A DNA stretch of 64,000 nucleotides, taken from Actinomycetospora termitidis. Lineage in GTDB: Bacteria > Actinomycetota > Actinomycetes > Mycobacteriales > Pseudonocardiaceae. The position numbers and the translations under genes were made by a program. Positions 9,491 to 17,425 of this stretch are shown here, one piece after another. The stretch is taken from positions 1,364,001 through 1,428,000 of the forward strand of contig NZ_JASVWF010000001.1 in assembly GCF_030286555.1 (NCBI RefSeq). Reading direction: 5' to 3'. Each line of letters begins with the position of its first letter. The first letter of the stretch is position 1. The notes beneath the pieces were generated by a model, which was not told the origin of the DNA, made no database searches, and was given only the letters and a program-made list of their open reading frames with translations.

Positions 9491-9952
9491 TCAGGCCTGG
9501 GCGGCGGACCGCTCGTGCGCCCCGGACGGCAGGCGGCGCCGCAGGGTGACCACCGTGCCCGGTTCGCCGCGGTCCACGCTGGTCTCGGCGAGACGCTCCA
9601 TCATCGCGAGGCCCCGGCCCCGCGAGCTGGGTCCCGACGGTGGCTCGCGCCACTGGCCGTGGTCGGTGACCACCACCGCGACCGTGCCGTCGCGCAGCTC
9701 CGCCCGCAGCGACATCGCGCCGGGCTCCCCCCGGGCGGCGTAGGCGTGGTCGACGACGTTCTCGAGCGCCTCGCTGGTCGCGAGGACCAGGTCGTCGGCC
9801 AGGTCGGCCAGCTCGTCCTCGGTGCCCGGGTCGGGCCCGGCGGAGTCCAGGGCCTCGCCGAGCCACCGGCGCAGCGCACGGCGGAAGGCGCCGACCTGCG
9901 GCGGCGCGGCCTCGGCGGTCAGGTCGAGGTCGGGCGGGGCCTGCGAGGACAC
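9491..9952 (-). CDS. RsbW/SpoIIAB-type ATP-binding anti-sigma regulatory protein
   Basis: This 153-residue protein is made of a single HATPase_c_2 domain. The N-box is in SEALENVVDHAY (around 60-71) and the G-box region is in SSRGRGLAMMERL, both typical of stand-alone GHKL ATPases that phosphorylate or sequester partners in sigma-B-like switches. The start is a GTG after GGGAG. No anti-sigma-factor antagonist or sigma gene lies beside it, so its partner is unknown. It converges with the PAP2 gene, 20 bp apart. Confidence 0.87.
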   Translation of the reverse strand: MSSQAPPDLDLTAEAAPPQVGAFRRALRRWLGEALDSAGPDPGTEDELADLADDLVLATSEALENVVDHAYAARGEPGAMSLRAELRDGTVAVVVTDHGQWREPPSGPSSRGRGLAMMERLAETSVDRGEPGTVVTLRRRLPSGAHERSAAQA

Positions 9953-10037
9953 TGAGCTCTCGACTCCCGAGGGGCACGGAGTGACGGAGTGACCCCGTCT
10001 ACTACCCCGGCCCGTCGGTGGGGAAACCGCGGTCCGC

Positions 10038-10283
10038 TCACGTGCCCGTCGTCCGCACGCGCTGCTCCACGGGCAGGTAGCCGGTGCGGTCGTCGAGCGG
10101 GGTCCGCACGTCGTAGCGGCACTCGTCGTGGACCACCGCCGGCCCCCACACCCACAGTCGCGGCGCCTCGCGCGGCGCGAGGCCCACGACGCGCACGGTG
10201 CCGTCGGCGTCCGGGGTGACCGCGCGGGCGCAGACGGGGCAGCGGGTGGCGGAGGCCCCGGTCAGGCGGGCGGGCGTGCTCAT
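10038..10283 (-). CDS. small hypothetical protein with CPVC...HDEC motif
   Basis: This 81-residue protein was not recognised as a named family. CPVC near residue 14 and HDEC near residue 50 could together coordinate a zinc ion. Between them lies a strand-rich segment (TVRVVGLAPREAPRLWVWG). The ATG at 10283 is preceded by GGGAG at good spacing; a longer in-frame start at 10367 lacks this. It lies between the anti-sigma-type gene and the OhrR-type regulator on the same strand. Confidence 0.65.
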   Translation of the reverse strand: MSTPARLTGASATRCPVCARAVTPDADGTVRVVGLAPREAPRLWVWGPAVVHDECRYDVRTPLDDRTGYLPVEQRVRTTGT

Positions 10284-10400
10284 CGGCGACTGCTCCCGGC
10301 GCGGCTCGGCGCCCCCCGACGGCGGGCGTGACCCGATCAGGTTGCCCGCGACCGATCGGCGAGGCAAGAGCCCGTCCGGTCGGACGGCCGTGCGCCGGGG

Positions 10401-10889
10401 TCAGGCCCCGGCGGCCCGCTGCTCCTGCAGGGTGGTCGCGGCGCGGAGCCGCTCCGCGAGCTCGTCGAGCCGGCCGCGCAGGTCGGCGAGCTCGGGGGCG
10501 CTCATCCCGGTCGCGCGCTCGACGTCGCGCTGGACGAGCCGGGCCCGGTCGTAGAGCTCGCGGCCCTCCTCGGTGCAGGCGATCTCCAGCGTGCGCTCGT
10601 CCTCCGGGCGCCGACGGCGGGTCACCCGGCCCTGCTTCTCCAGGCGCTTGAGCAGGGGCGAGAGGGTGCCCGAGTCGAGGTGCAGCTGCTCGCAGAGGAA
10701 CCCCATGGACACGGCCTCGTACTGCCAGAGCACCAACATCACGGCGTACTGGCTGTAGGTCAGCCCGAGGGCGTCGAGGCCCTGGCGGTAGCAGGCGGTC
10801 ATCGCCCGGGAGGCGGAGTGCAGTGCGAAGCACAGCTGCCCGTCGATCGTGAACGGTTGCGTGCCCGTCCCAGCCTCGGCCGTCGTCAT
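10401..10889 (-). CDS. ohrR: MarR-family regulator, OhrR-type organic peroxide sensor
   Basis: This 162-residue winged-helix regulator closely follows OhrR: QLCFALHSASRAMT carries the peroxide-sensing cysteine at C20, followed by YRQGLDALGLTYSQYAVMLVLW and the recognition segment LDSGTLSPLLKRLEKQG. OhrR proteins repress an organic hydroperoxide reductase (ohr) until this cysteine is oxidised. No ohr gene lies next to it here, so its target must be elsewhere or different. Only the N-terminal cysteine is seen, which suggests the one-Cys mechanism. The ATG at 10889 fits the conserved N-terminus. Confidence 0.9.
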   Translation of the reverse strand: MTTAEAGTGTQPFTIDGQLCFALHSASRAMTACYRQGLDALGLTYSQYAVMLVLWQYEAVSMGFLCEQLHLDSGTLSPLLKRLEKQGRVTRRRRPEDERTLEIACTEEGRELYDRARLVQRDVERATGMSAPELADLRGRLDELAERLRAATTLQEQRAAGA

Positions 10890-10960
10890 CCCACCAGGGT
10901 AAACGCAGTCGGGCCGATCCGGGGCGCGCTCACGGTCCGAATCCGTCCGGAAACGGAAGG

Positions 10961-11368
10961 TCACCGTTCGGGCAACAGTCCTGCCCTCTCGAGGATGCCG
11001 AACAGATCCGTCGTCAGCTCGAGGGTGCCCATCTCCGCGCGGGTGAACCACGCGGCGTCCGCGGCGTCGTCCCCCGCACGCAGCTCCCCGCCGACGGCGG
11101 TGGCGACGAAGTCGTGGATCTCGAAGACCACACCGTCCGGCCCCGGTCGCTCGAGGACGAGCCACTCGCCGCCGACCTCCACGACGATCCCGGTCTCCTC
11201 GGCCACCTCGCGGGCCGCGGCGGCAGCGGGCGACTCGCCGGCCTCGACGCGTCCGCCCGGGAGCGTCCACCGGCCCGCCTGGGGCGGGCGGCCGCGCCGC
11301 ACCAGCAGGAGGCGCCCCTCGGCGTCGCGGACCACCGCGCCGGCCGCGGGCACGCGGCGCCGTTCCAC
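10961..11368 (-). CDS. Nudix hydrolase
   Basis: This 135-residue protein has a complete Nudix box at about 39-61: it starts GGRVEAGE and ends REVAEETG, matching Gx5Ex7REUxEExGU. WTLPGG just before it and the opening VPAAGAVVRDAEGRLLLV are typical of MutT/ADP-ribose pyrophosphatase-like enzymes. Such proteins hydrolyse nucleoside diphosphates linked to another moiety; the substrate is not deducible. The start is a GTG after GAGGAGG. It lies between the tRNA-Gln gene and the OhrR-type gene. Confidence 0.92.
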   Translation of the reverse strand: MERRRVPAAGAVVRDAEGRLLLVRRGRPPQAGRWTLPGGRVEAGESPAAAAAREVAEETGIVVEVGGEWLVLERPGPDGVVFEIHDFVATAVGGELRAGDDAADAAWFTRAEMGTLELTTDLFGILERAGLLPER

Positions 11369-11411
11369 GGCGCCACCTCCTCGTCGTCCTCGCCCGGCGC
11401 GTGGCGTACCG

Positions 11412-11482
11412 CTCCGCCGCCTGGATTCGAACCAGGATCATCGGAACCAAAATCCGAGGTGTTGCCCTTACACCACGGCGGA
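11412..11482 (-). tRNA. tRNA-Gln (anticodon UUG)
   Basis: Read on the minus strand, the acceptor arms TCCGCCG and CGGCGGA pair perfectly. The anticodon stem TCGGA/TCCGA closes the loop TTTTGGT, giving anticodon TTG. The T-arm is CCTGG-TTCGAAT-CCAGG. The discriminator is G and the 3' CCA is not encoded. The 71-nt length is normal. Confidence 0.95.
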
Positions 11483-11641
11483 CCGGGCCCACGCCGTCGG
11501 GCCCGGTCCCATGGTGACACGCCCCTCACCCGGGCTCCGGCGGGACGCCGCCGCCGTCGTCGTGCCCCATCCGTGACCTCACGTGACGTCATCGTTGCGT
11601 CACGCGCCGTCAGTGGACCGGGGGACCGTCGTCCGAGGAGC

Positions 11642-12634
11642 GTGACCAACACCACCGTCAGCCGTCCGGGCCCCCAGCAGCGGCGTCGGCGCCGCGCCCA
11701 CCGGGCGCTCGTCGTCATCGCCGTGATCGCGGTCGCGGTCGTCGTCGCCGTCCTCGCGGTCGGCACGCACGTCGTCGGCCGCACCGTGCGCTACCCGGAC
11801 GTCTTCGGGCCGATCCCGGAGAGCTCGCGCCCGGCGCCCGCCCCGGACGGCGCGCAGACCTACCTGCTCGTCGGCACCGACGGCGGGTCGCCGACCCGTG
11901 CGTTCCTCGGCAGCCCGATCGCGGGGCGGACCATCCAGGTGGTGCGCGTGGCGCCCGACCGCGCGAGCGCCCAGGTGATCGGGATCAGCGCCGACTCCCT
12001 CGCCCCCGTCCCCGGGCGGGGTCCGGGGCCGCTGGGGTCGGCCCTCGTGAGCGGGGGGCCGACCGGGCTCGTGCAGGCCGTGGAGGGGCTGACGGGCGTC
12101 CGCGTGGACCACTTCGCGACCGTCGACTTCCCCGGCTTCCGCAGCCTGGTCGACCGGTTCGGCGGGATCGACGTCGGCGTCGCCGCCCCCACCACCGGCG
12201 GCGCGCCCCTGGTCCACCTCGACGGGGCGCAGGCCCTGGCCTACCTCCGGGTGGCCGACGAGCCCGGCAACGAGGCGAGCCGCGTGGCCCGGGAGCAGAA
12301 CGTGCTGCGCGGCCTGCTCACCGGCGCCGCCCACGCGAGCCCGTTCGCGCTCCCGGGCACGATCGTCGACCTCTCGGGGTCCGTCGGCTTCGACGACAGC
12401 ATGGGTGTCTGGTCGATCCTGCGGCTCGGGACGGACATCGCGACGATGCGCGGCGACACGATCACCTTCGTCACCGCGCCGATCGCGGCCGCGGGCGCAC
12501 CGGGCGACCAGGGCCGTCCGACGCAGCTCCTCGCGCCGTCCGCGACGGATCTGTTCGCGGCGCTGCGCGACGGGCGGGTGGGCGACTGGCTCGCGCAGAA
12601 CGGGCCGTCGCAGGCGGTCACGGCGCCGCGCTGA
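11642..12634 (+). CDS. LCP (LytR-CpsA-Psr) family glycopolymer transferase
   Basis: This 330-residue protein has a basic N-terminus (RRRRRAHR), one membrane segment at about 22-44 and an extracytoplasmic LCP domain. TYLLVGTDGG matches the LCP 'LLLGSD' strand. LDGAQALAYLRVADE followed by SRVAREQNVLRGLL matches the conserved 'LDGxqALaYvR...R..RQQ' block. LCP enzymes attach lipid-linked glycopolymers to peptidoglycan or other wall polymers, which fits its place just before the initiating sugar transferase. The GTG at 11642 has AGGAG unusually close to it; an in-frame GTG at 11573 is an alternative. The sequence is divergent from classical LCPs. Confidence 0.8.
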   Translation: MTNTTVSRPGPQQRRRRRAHRALVVIAVIAVAVVVAVLAVGTHVVGRTVRYPDVFGPIPESSRPAPAPDGAQTYLLVGTDGGSPTRAFLGSPIAGRTIQVVRVAPDRASAQVIGISADSLAPVPGRGPGPLGSALVSGGPTGLVQAVEGLTGVRVDHFATVDFPGFRSLVDRFGGIDVGVAAPTTGGAPLVHLDGAQALAYLRVADEPGNEASRVAREQNVLRGLLTGAAHASPFALPGTIVDLSGSVGFDDSMGVWSILRLGTDIATMRGDTITFVTAPIAAAGAPGDQGRPTQLLAPSATDLFAALRDGRVGDWLAQNGPSQAVTAPR

Positions 12635-12942
12635 CCCGTGACCGCGGGCGGCCCCGGTCGTTGATCCCCGTCAGGAACCGGCCGGTCCCGGCATGACCTG
12701 TTTCACGCCCGGGATCGGCGCGCAACCCGCCCGGCGCACGCGCGTCCTTCGTGGTGGAGGACCCGATCCGCCTGCCGAGGGCGGACGCCGTGCGAAGGAG
12801 GTGGGCGGGTGGACGAGGCACGAGGGACGCGTCCCGATCACCCGTCCGACCTCCCACACCACCGCACGGGCGACGAGCGACGTCGGGCGACGGGCACGCG
12901 GTCGGTGGGCCGCGTCCCGGCGCTCAGAACAGGGGCGAACGC
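12635..12942 (+). other. 308-bp intergenic gap upstream of the initiating transferase
   Basis: No gene is supported here. An in-frame extension of the next gene reaches back to 12751, but its translation is an Arg/Pro-rich leader without family character. The promoter of the glycan block should lie in this stretch; no convincing -35/-10 pair was seen. Confidence 0.4.
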
Positions 12943-14628
12943 GTGAGCGGTACCGAGCTCGACGGTCGGACCGATCCGGGTGACACCGGGGAGATCCCGG
13001 CGGGACCGAAGACGCAGCGGAGCGGAGCTCGACCCGCGGGACCGGAGACGCAGCGGAGCGGAGCTCGACCCGTAGGCACCGTCGGGGCGACGGCCTCGCC
13101 GACGGCGGCCGGGGAGGCGACGCCGGCACCCGAGCCGTTCGTCGACCCGGACCCGACGGCACCGGGCTTCATCCGCATCTGGGACGACGAGGCCCCCGGT
13201 CAGCCGGGCAGCGTCGCCACCGCCACGAGCTGGCAGTCGAAGTTCGCGCTGTCGGTCGCCGCGAGCGACCTGCTGGTGCTCGCGATCTGCGCGGCGCTGG
13301 GCGCCCTGGCGAACTTCGGTGCGGGCACCGGCTCCTCGGGCACGAACCCGTGGGTCCTCGCCGGGGTCTGCATGGTGCTCGTGCCGATGGCGATCGGCGC
13401 GGCACGCGCGTGGGACCCCCGGGTCCTCGGTCAGGGCTCGGAGGAGTGGAGCCGGCTGATGCGCGCGTACGTCAGCGCGGCGATCATCCTGGCGCTGGCC
13501 GGACTCGTGCTCGAGCGCACCGGCGTGCGGCCGTGGGTCTTCGGGATCCTGCCGGTCGCGGGCCTGCTGTCCATGGCCGGCCGCTACACCCTGCGCCGCT
13601 GGCTGCACCAGGCGCGCAAGCGCGGCCGCGGGTTGCTGCCGGTCCTCGCGATCGGCACCGAGGAGTCCGTCCGCGACCTGATCGAGCGCACCCGCCGGGT
13701 CGCGCACATCGGCTGGGTCGTCACCGGTGCCTGCACCCCGACCGGACTGGGTGAGGAGGGGCAGGGCCACGTCGCCGGGGTCCCGGTGATCGGCGACCTG
13801 GACTCGCTGCCCTCCTCCGTGCGCACCGGCCGCTTCGGCGTCGTCGCGGTCGCCCAGACCCCCGGCTGGAGCCCGAAGCGGCTGCACCGCCTCGCCTGGG
13901 ACCTCGAGGGCACCGGTTCCGAGCTCGTCGTGGACCCCGGTCTGATGGAGGTCGCCGGACCCCGCCTGCACGTCGCCCCGGTGGACGGGCTGCCGCTGCT
14001 GCGCCTCACCGAGCCGCGCCTCTCGGGCGTCCCGCGGATCGGCAAGCTGCTCTTCGACCGCGCCGCGTCGACCGCGCTCGTGCTGGCCCTCGCGCCCGTC
14101 TTCCTGCTCATCGCGCTGTTCGTCAAGCTCGACGGCGGCCCGGTGTTCTACCGGCAGACGCGCGTCGGGCTGCGCGGCCGGACGTTCCGGATGGTCAAGT
14201 TCCGCTCGATGGTCCCGGACGCGGACCGGTTGCGTGCCCAGGTCGTCGCGGGCGGTAACGACGGGTCGGGCCCGCTGTTCAAGCTCCGCCGCGACCCCCG
14301 GGTGACGCGCATCGGCTCGATGCTGCGCCGCTACTCTCTGGACGAGCTCCCGCAGCTGTTCAACGTCGTCGGGGGCTCGATGTCGCTGGTCGGGCCCCGC
14401 CCGCCGCTGCCCGGAGAGGTCGACGCCTACTCCGACGCCGCCAAGCGCAAGTTCCTGGTGCGGCCGGGCATGACGGGTCTGTGGCAGGTCAGCGGCCGAT
14501 CCGATCTGTCGTGGGAGGAGTCGGTCCGGTTGGACCTGCGCTACGTGGAGAACTGGTCGCCCGCCATGGACCTGGTCATCCTGTGGAAGACGGTCTCGGC
14601 CGTCTTCCGGGGTGACGGGGCCTACTGA
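12943..14628 (+). CDS. polyprenyl-phosphate sugar-1-phosphate transferase (initiating glycosyltransferase, WbaP/CpsE type)
   Basis: This 561-residue membrane enzyme of the polyprenyl glycosylphosphotransferase family transfers a sugar-1-phosphate from a nucleotide sugar to undecaprenyl or decaprenyl phosphate, the first step of repeat-unit assembly. A disordered N-terminus of ~90 residues is followed by four or five membrane segments (about 99-215), a CoA-binding-like domain, and the catalytic domain from about 366. Key motifs are KLDGGPVFYRQTRVG, KFRSM near 419, RYSLDELPQLFNV near 466 and VGPRPPLPGE near 483. The GTG at 12943 has AGGGG seven bases upstream. The N-terminus contains a perfect-period DNA repeat encoding TQRSGARP twice. 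Confidence 0.95.
   Translation: MSGTELDGRTDPGDTGEIPAGPKTQRSGARPAGPETQRSGARPVGTVGATASPTAAGEATPAPEPFVDPDPTAPGFIRIWDDEAPGQPGSVATATSWQSKFALSVAASDLLVLAICAALGALANFGAGTGSSGTNPWVLAGVCMVLVPMAIGAARAWDPRVLGQGSEEWSRLMRAYVSAAIILALAGLVLERTGVRPWVFGILPVAGLLSMAGRYTLRRWLHQARKRGRGLLPVLAIGTEESVRDLIERTRRVAHIGWVVTGACTPTGLGEEGQGHVAGVPVIGDLDSLPSSVRTGRFGVVAVAQTPGWSPKRLHRLAWDLEGTGSELVVDPGLMEVAGPRLHVAPVDGLPLLRLTEPRLSGVPRIGKLLFDRAASTALVLALAPVFLLIALFVKLDGGPVFYRQTRVGLRGRTFRMVKFRSMVPDADRLRAQVVAGGNDGSGPLFKLRRDPRVTRIGSMLRRYSLDELPQLFNVVGGSMSLVGPRPPLPGEVDAYSDAAKRKFLVRPGMTGLWQVSGRSDLSWEESVRLDLRYVENWSPAMDLVILWKTVSAVFRGDGAY
13001..13071 (+). repeat. 36-bp tandem repeat, two copies, inside the transferase gene
   Basis: The 35-bp units 13001-13035 and 13037-13071 differ at one base and repeat with a period of 36 bp. 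They encode the peptide TQRSGARP twice in the disordered N-terminus. The core agcggagcggagc also occurs at 33307-33319 inside another glycosyltransferase gene. Confidence 0.85.
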
Positions 14629-14652
14629 CACGGGCCTGGGATTCTGGACGAG

Positions 14653-15912
14653 ATGACTGCCGCCCCCGCACTGTCCTGTCGCCTCTGCGGGTCGACGGAG
14701 CTGGAGAGCTTCGTCGACCTCGGGGCCACGCCCCCCTGTGAGCTCTTCCTGACGGCGGAGGCGCTCGAGGCCCCCGAGCCGACGTTCCCGCTGCACCCCC
14801 GGGTGTGCCGGAACTGCCTGCTGGTGCAGCTGCCCCCGCTGATCGACCCGGACGAGACGTTCACCGAGTACGCGTACTACTCGTCGTTCTCGACGTCGTG
14901 GGTGGAGCACGCACGCCGCTTCGTCACCGCCGCGACCGCACGGGCCGGGCTGACGTCCGACTCGCTCGTGGTCGAGGCCGCGTCCAACGACGGCTACCTG
15001 CTCCAGCACGTCGTCGCGGACGGGATGCGCGCGGTCGGCGTGGAGCCGAGCGTGAACGTCGGCCAGGCCGCCCGGGACAAGGGCGTCCCGACCGTCACCG
15101 CGTTCCTCTCCCCGGAGACCGGCGCGGCCGTGCGGGCCGAGCACGGGCCGGCCGCGCTCGTCGTCGCGAACAACGTGTACGCGCACATCCCCGACGTCGT
15201 GGGCTTCACGAAGGGCCTGCGCGCGATGGTGGCCGACGACGGCTGGGTGTCGATCGAGGTGCAGCACCTGCTGACCCTCGTGGCCCTGCGCCAGTTCGAC
15301 ACGATCTACCACGAGCACTTCCAGTACTACACGGTCGGCACGGCGATCCGGGCGCTCGCGTCCGGCGGCCTCGACCTCGTCGACGTCGAGCTGGTCCCCA
15401 CCCACGGCGGGTCCATCCGGCTGTGGGCGCGCCCCAGCGAGCTCGCGGAGCCGGCCTCACCCGCCGTCGCGCAGGTCCTGGCCGAGGAGGCGAAGGCGGG
15501 GCTGGACACCGTCGAGGGCCACGCCGGGTTCGCCCGCGAGGTCTCGCGCATCCGGAACGACCTGATGCGCTTCCTGATCGACGCCGCCGACGCCGGCAAG
15601 ACCGTCGTCGGCTACGGGGCGCCGGGCAAGGGCAACACGCTGCTGAACTACTGCGGCATCCGTCCCGACCTGCTCGGCTACACCGTGGACCGGAACCCGT
15701 ACAAGCACGGGCGGTACACGCCCGGCACGCGGATCCCGATCCACCCGCCGGAACGCATCGACGCCGACCGGCCCGACTACGTGCTCGTGCTGCCGTGGAA
15801 CCTCCGCGACGAGATCACGGCCCAGCTGGCGCCGGTCGCGGACTGGGGCGGCAAGCTCGTGTTCCCGATCCCGACCCTCGAGGTCGTGGAGCCCGGCAGC
15901 ACCTCTGCCTGA
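14653..15912 (+). CDS. SAM-dependent sugar C-methyltransferase (zinc-domain, TylCIII/NovU-like)
   Basis: This 419-residue protein has the three-part layout of deoxysugar C-methyltransferases. An N-terminal zinc-binding domain (CRLCG at 9-13 and CRNCLLVQ near 54) is followed by a Rossmann methyltransferase domain with VVEAASNDGYLLQ near 105-117. The C-terminal domain contains GYGAPGKGNTLLNYCG near 320. Characterised relatives methylate a keto-sugar carbon on a nucleotide. Its neighbours (nucleotidyltransferase, deacetylase, epimerases) suggest a branched or otherwise modified sugar, but the substrate is inferred. It starts 24 bp after the initiating transferase. Confidence 0.92.
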   Translation: MTAAPALSCRLCGSTELESFVDLGATPPCELFLTAEALEAPEPTFPLHPRVCRNCLLVQLPPLIDPDETFTEYAYYSSFSTSWVEHARRFVTAATARAGLTSDSLVVEAASNDGYLLQHVVADGMRAVGVEPSVNVGQAARDKGVPTVTAFLSPETGAAVRAEHGPAALVVANNVYAHIPDVVGFTKGLRAMVADDGWVSIEVQHLLTLVALRQFDTIYHEHFQYYTVGTAIRALASGGLDLVDVELVPTHGGSIRLWARPSELAEPASPAVAQVLAEEAKAGLDTVEGHAGFAREVSRIRNDLMRFLIDAADAGKTVVGYGAPGKGNTLLNYCGIRPDLLGYTVDRNPYKHGRYTPGTRIPIHPPERIDADRPDYVLVLPWNLRDEITAQLAPVADWGGKLVFPIPTLEVVEPGSTSA

Positions 15913-15937
15913 GTCGACGGAGAAGGAAGTAACTGCA

Positions 15938-16759
15938 GTGAAGGTCGTCCTGTTCTGCGGCGGATTCGGCATGCGGATGCGGGATGGGGACTCCGACGTC
16001 CCCAAGCCGATGCAGATGGTCGGTCCGCGCCCGCTGATCTGGCACGTGATGCGCTACTACGCCCACTTCGGGCACAAGGAGTTCATCCTGTGCCTGGGCT
16101 ATGGCTCGCACCACATCAAGGACTACTTCCTCAACTACCGCGAGACGGAGTCGAACGACTTCGTCCTGCGGGAGGGCTCGATCGAGCTCGGGGGCTCCGA
16201 CATCGCGGACTGGACGATCCACTTCGTCCACACCGGCCTCGAGTCGCCCATCGGTGAGCGGCTGCGGCGGGTGCGCCACCTCGTCGACGGCGACGAGATG
16301 TTCCTCGCGAACTACGCGGACGTCCTCACCGATGCGCCGCTGGACCAGATGGTCAAGCGGTTCTCGGACTCGGACGCCGAGGCGGCGCTGCTCGCCGTGC
16401 TGCCGCAGGCGGTGTTCCACATCGTGGAGTCCGGTGAGGACGACCGCATCACCTCGATCCACCCGGTCACCGACATGGGCGTGCGGGAGAACGGCGGCTA
16501 CTTCGTCCTGCGGCCGTCGGTCATCGACCGCATCCCGGAGAACGGCGACCTGGTCGGCGACGCCTGTACCGCGCTGGCGGCCGAGGGGAAGCTGATGGGC
16601 TACCCGTACGAGGGCTTCTGGCTCCCGGCGGACACGCTCAAGGAACGCAACCAGCTCGAGGCCTCCTACCGCGCGGGCACCCGGCCCTGGATGCTCTGGG
16701 AGAAGGAGCCGGACATGACGCCGCTGGAGAGCCTCGTGACCCAGGAGCTGCAGACCTGA
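15938..16759 (+). CDS. rfbF: sugar-phosphate nucleotidyltransferase, glucose-1-phosphate cytidylyltransferase-like
   Basis: This 273-residue protein begins KVVLFCGGFGMRMRDGD, a variant of the nucleotidyltransferase signature, followed by PKPMQMVGPRPLIWHVMRYY and HFGHKEFILCLGYG. The latter resembles RfbF ('[24 protein letters not shown]'). RfbF makes CDP-glucose, the entry to CDP-deoxysugars. The Gly-rich loop departs from the standard GGxGTR (GGFGMR), so the nucleotide and sugar preference could differ. No clear CDP-glucose 4,6-dehydratase is in the window. Its stop shares one base with the next start (TGATG). Confidence 0.85.
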   Translation: MKVVLFCGGFGMRMRDGDSDVPKPMQMVGPRPLIWHVMRYYAHFGHKEFILCLGYGSHHIKDYFLNYRETESNDFVLREGSIELGGSDIADWTIHFVHTGLESPIGERLRRVRHLVDGDEMFLANYADVLTDAPLDQMVKRFSDSDAEAALLAVLPQAVFHIVESGEDDRITSIHPVTDMGVRENGGYFVLRPSVIDRIPENGDLVGDACTALAAEGKLMGYPYEGFWLPADTLKERNQLEASYRAGTRPWMLWEKEPDMTPLESLVTQELQT

Positions 16760-17400
16760 TGCGTCGCCTGGTCCCGGACGGGCTCGACGAGCTGGTGCTG
16801 CTCGGCGCGCACTGCGACGATATCGCGATCGGGGCGGGCGGCACGGTCCTGACGATCTGCCGGGCCCGGCCCGGCATCCGGGTCCGCGCGCTCGTGCTGT
16901 CCGGGGCCGGCACCGACCGGGAGGCCGAGGAGCGCAAGGCGCTCGACGCGTTCTGCCCGGCCGCCGACCTCGAGGTCACGGTGCTCGACCTGCCCGACGG
17001 CCGGCTGCCGCACCACTGGCAGTGGGCCAAGGAGGCCCTGGAGTCCTTCCGGCGGTCCTGCGAGCCCGACCTCGTGCTCTGCGGGCACCGCGCCGACGAC
17101 CACCAGGACCACCGCGAGCTCGCCCGGCTCGTCCCCACGGTGTTCCGGGACCACCTCGCGCTCGGCTACGAGATCCTCAAGGCCGAGCCGGACCTCGCCC
17201 AGCCCCCGCTGCTGTGGCCGCTGTCGCAGGAGGCGGTGGACGACAAGATCCGCCTGCTGCACGAGCACTACCCCTCGCAGACCGGCCGGACCTGGTTCGA
17301 CGACGAGGCGTTCCGCGGTCTCGCGCGGATCCGCGGCGTCCAGGCCGGTGTCCGCTACGCCGAGGGGTTCCACCCCACCCGCCTGCTGGTGGGTGTCTGA
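16759..17400 (+). CDS. PIG-L (LmbE-like) family N-deacetylase
   Basis: This 213-residue protein has the zinc-site signature as GAHCDDIAIGAGG near 15-27, a variant of the usual AHPDDE motif in which Pro-Asp-Asp-Glu becomes Cys-Asp-Asp-Ile. The distal part HRADDHQDHRELARL supplies the second metal-binding HxxxH-type site. Family members remove acetyl groups from GlcNAc derivatives or antibiotic precursors. Overlap with the nucleotidyltransferase suggests action on the same sugar pathway. The Ile in place of the catalytic-site Glu is notable. Confidence 0.88.
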   Translation: MRRLVPDGLDELVLLGAHCDDIAIGAGGTVLTICRARPGIRVRALVLSGAGTDREAEERKALDAFCPAADLEVTVLDLPDGRLPHHWQWAKEALESFRRSCEPDLVLCGHRADDHQDHRELARLVPTVFRDHLALGYEILKAEPDLAQPPLLWPLSQEAVDDKIRLLHEHYPSQTGRTWFDDEAFRGLARIRGVQAGVRYAEGFHPTRLLVGV

Positions 17401-17425
17401 CCGTCATCGATCGGAGCTGTCCACC

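Noticed and set aside
12838-15405. 855-codon minus-strand open frame opposite the initiating transferase and methyltransferase
   Set aside because: The plus-strand proteins have complete family motifs; the minus frame has none.
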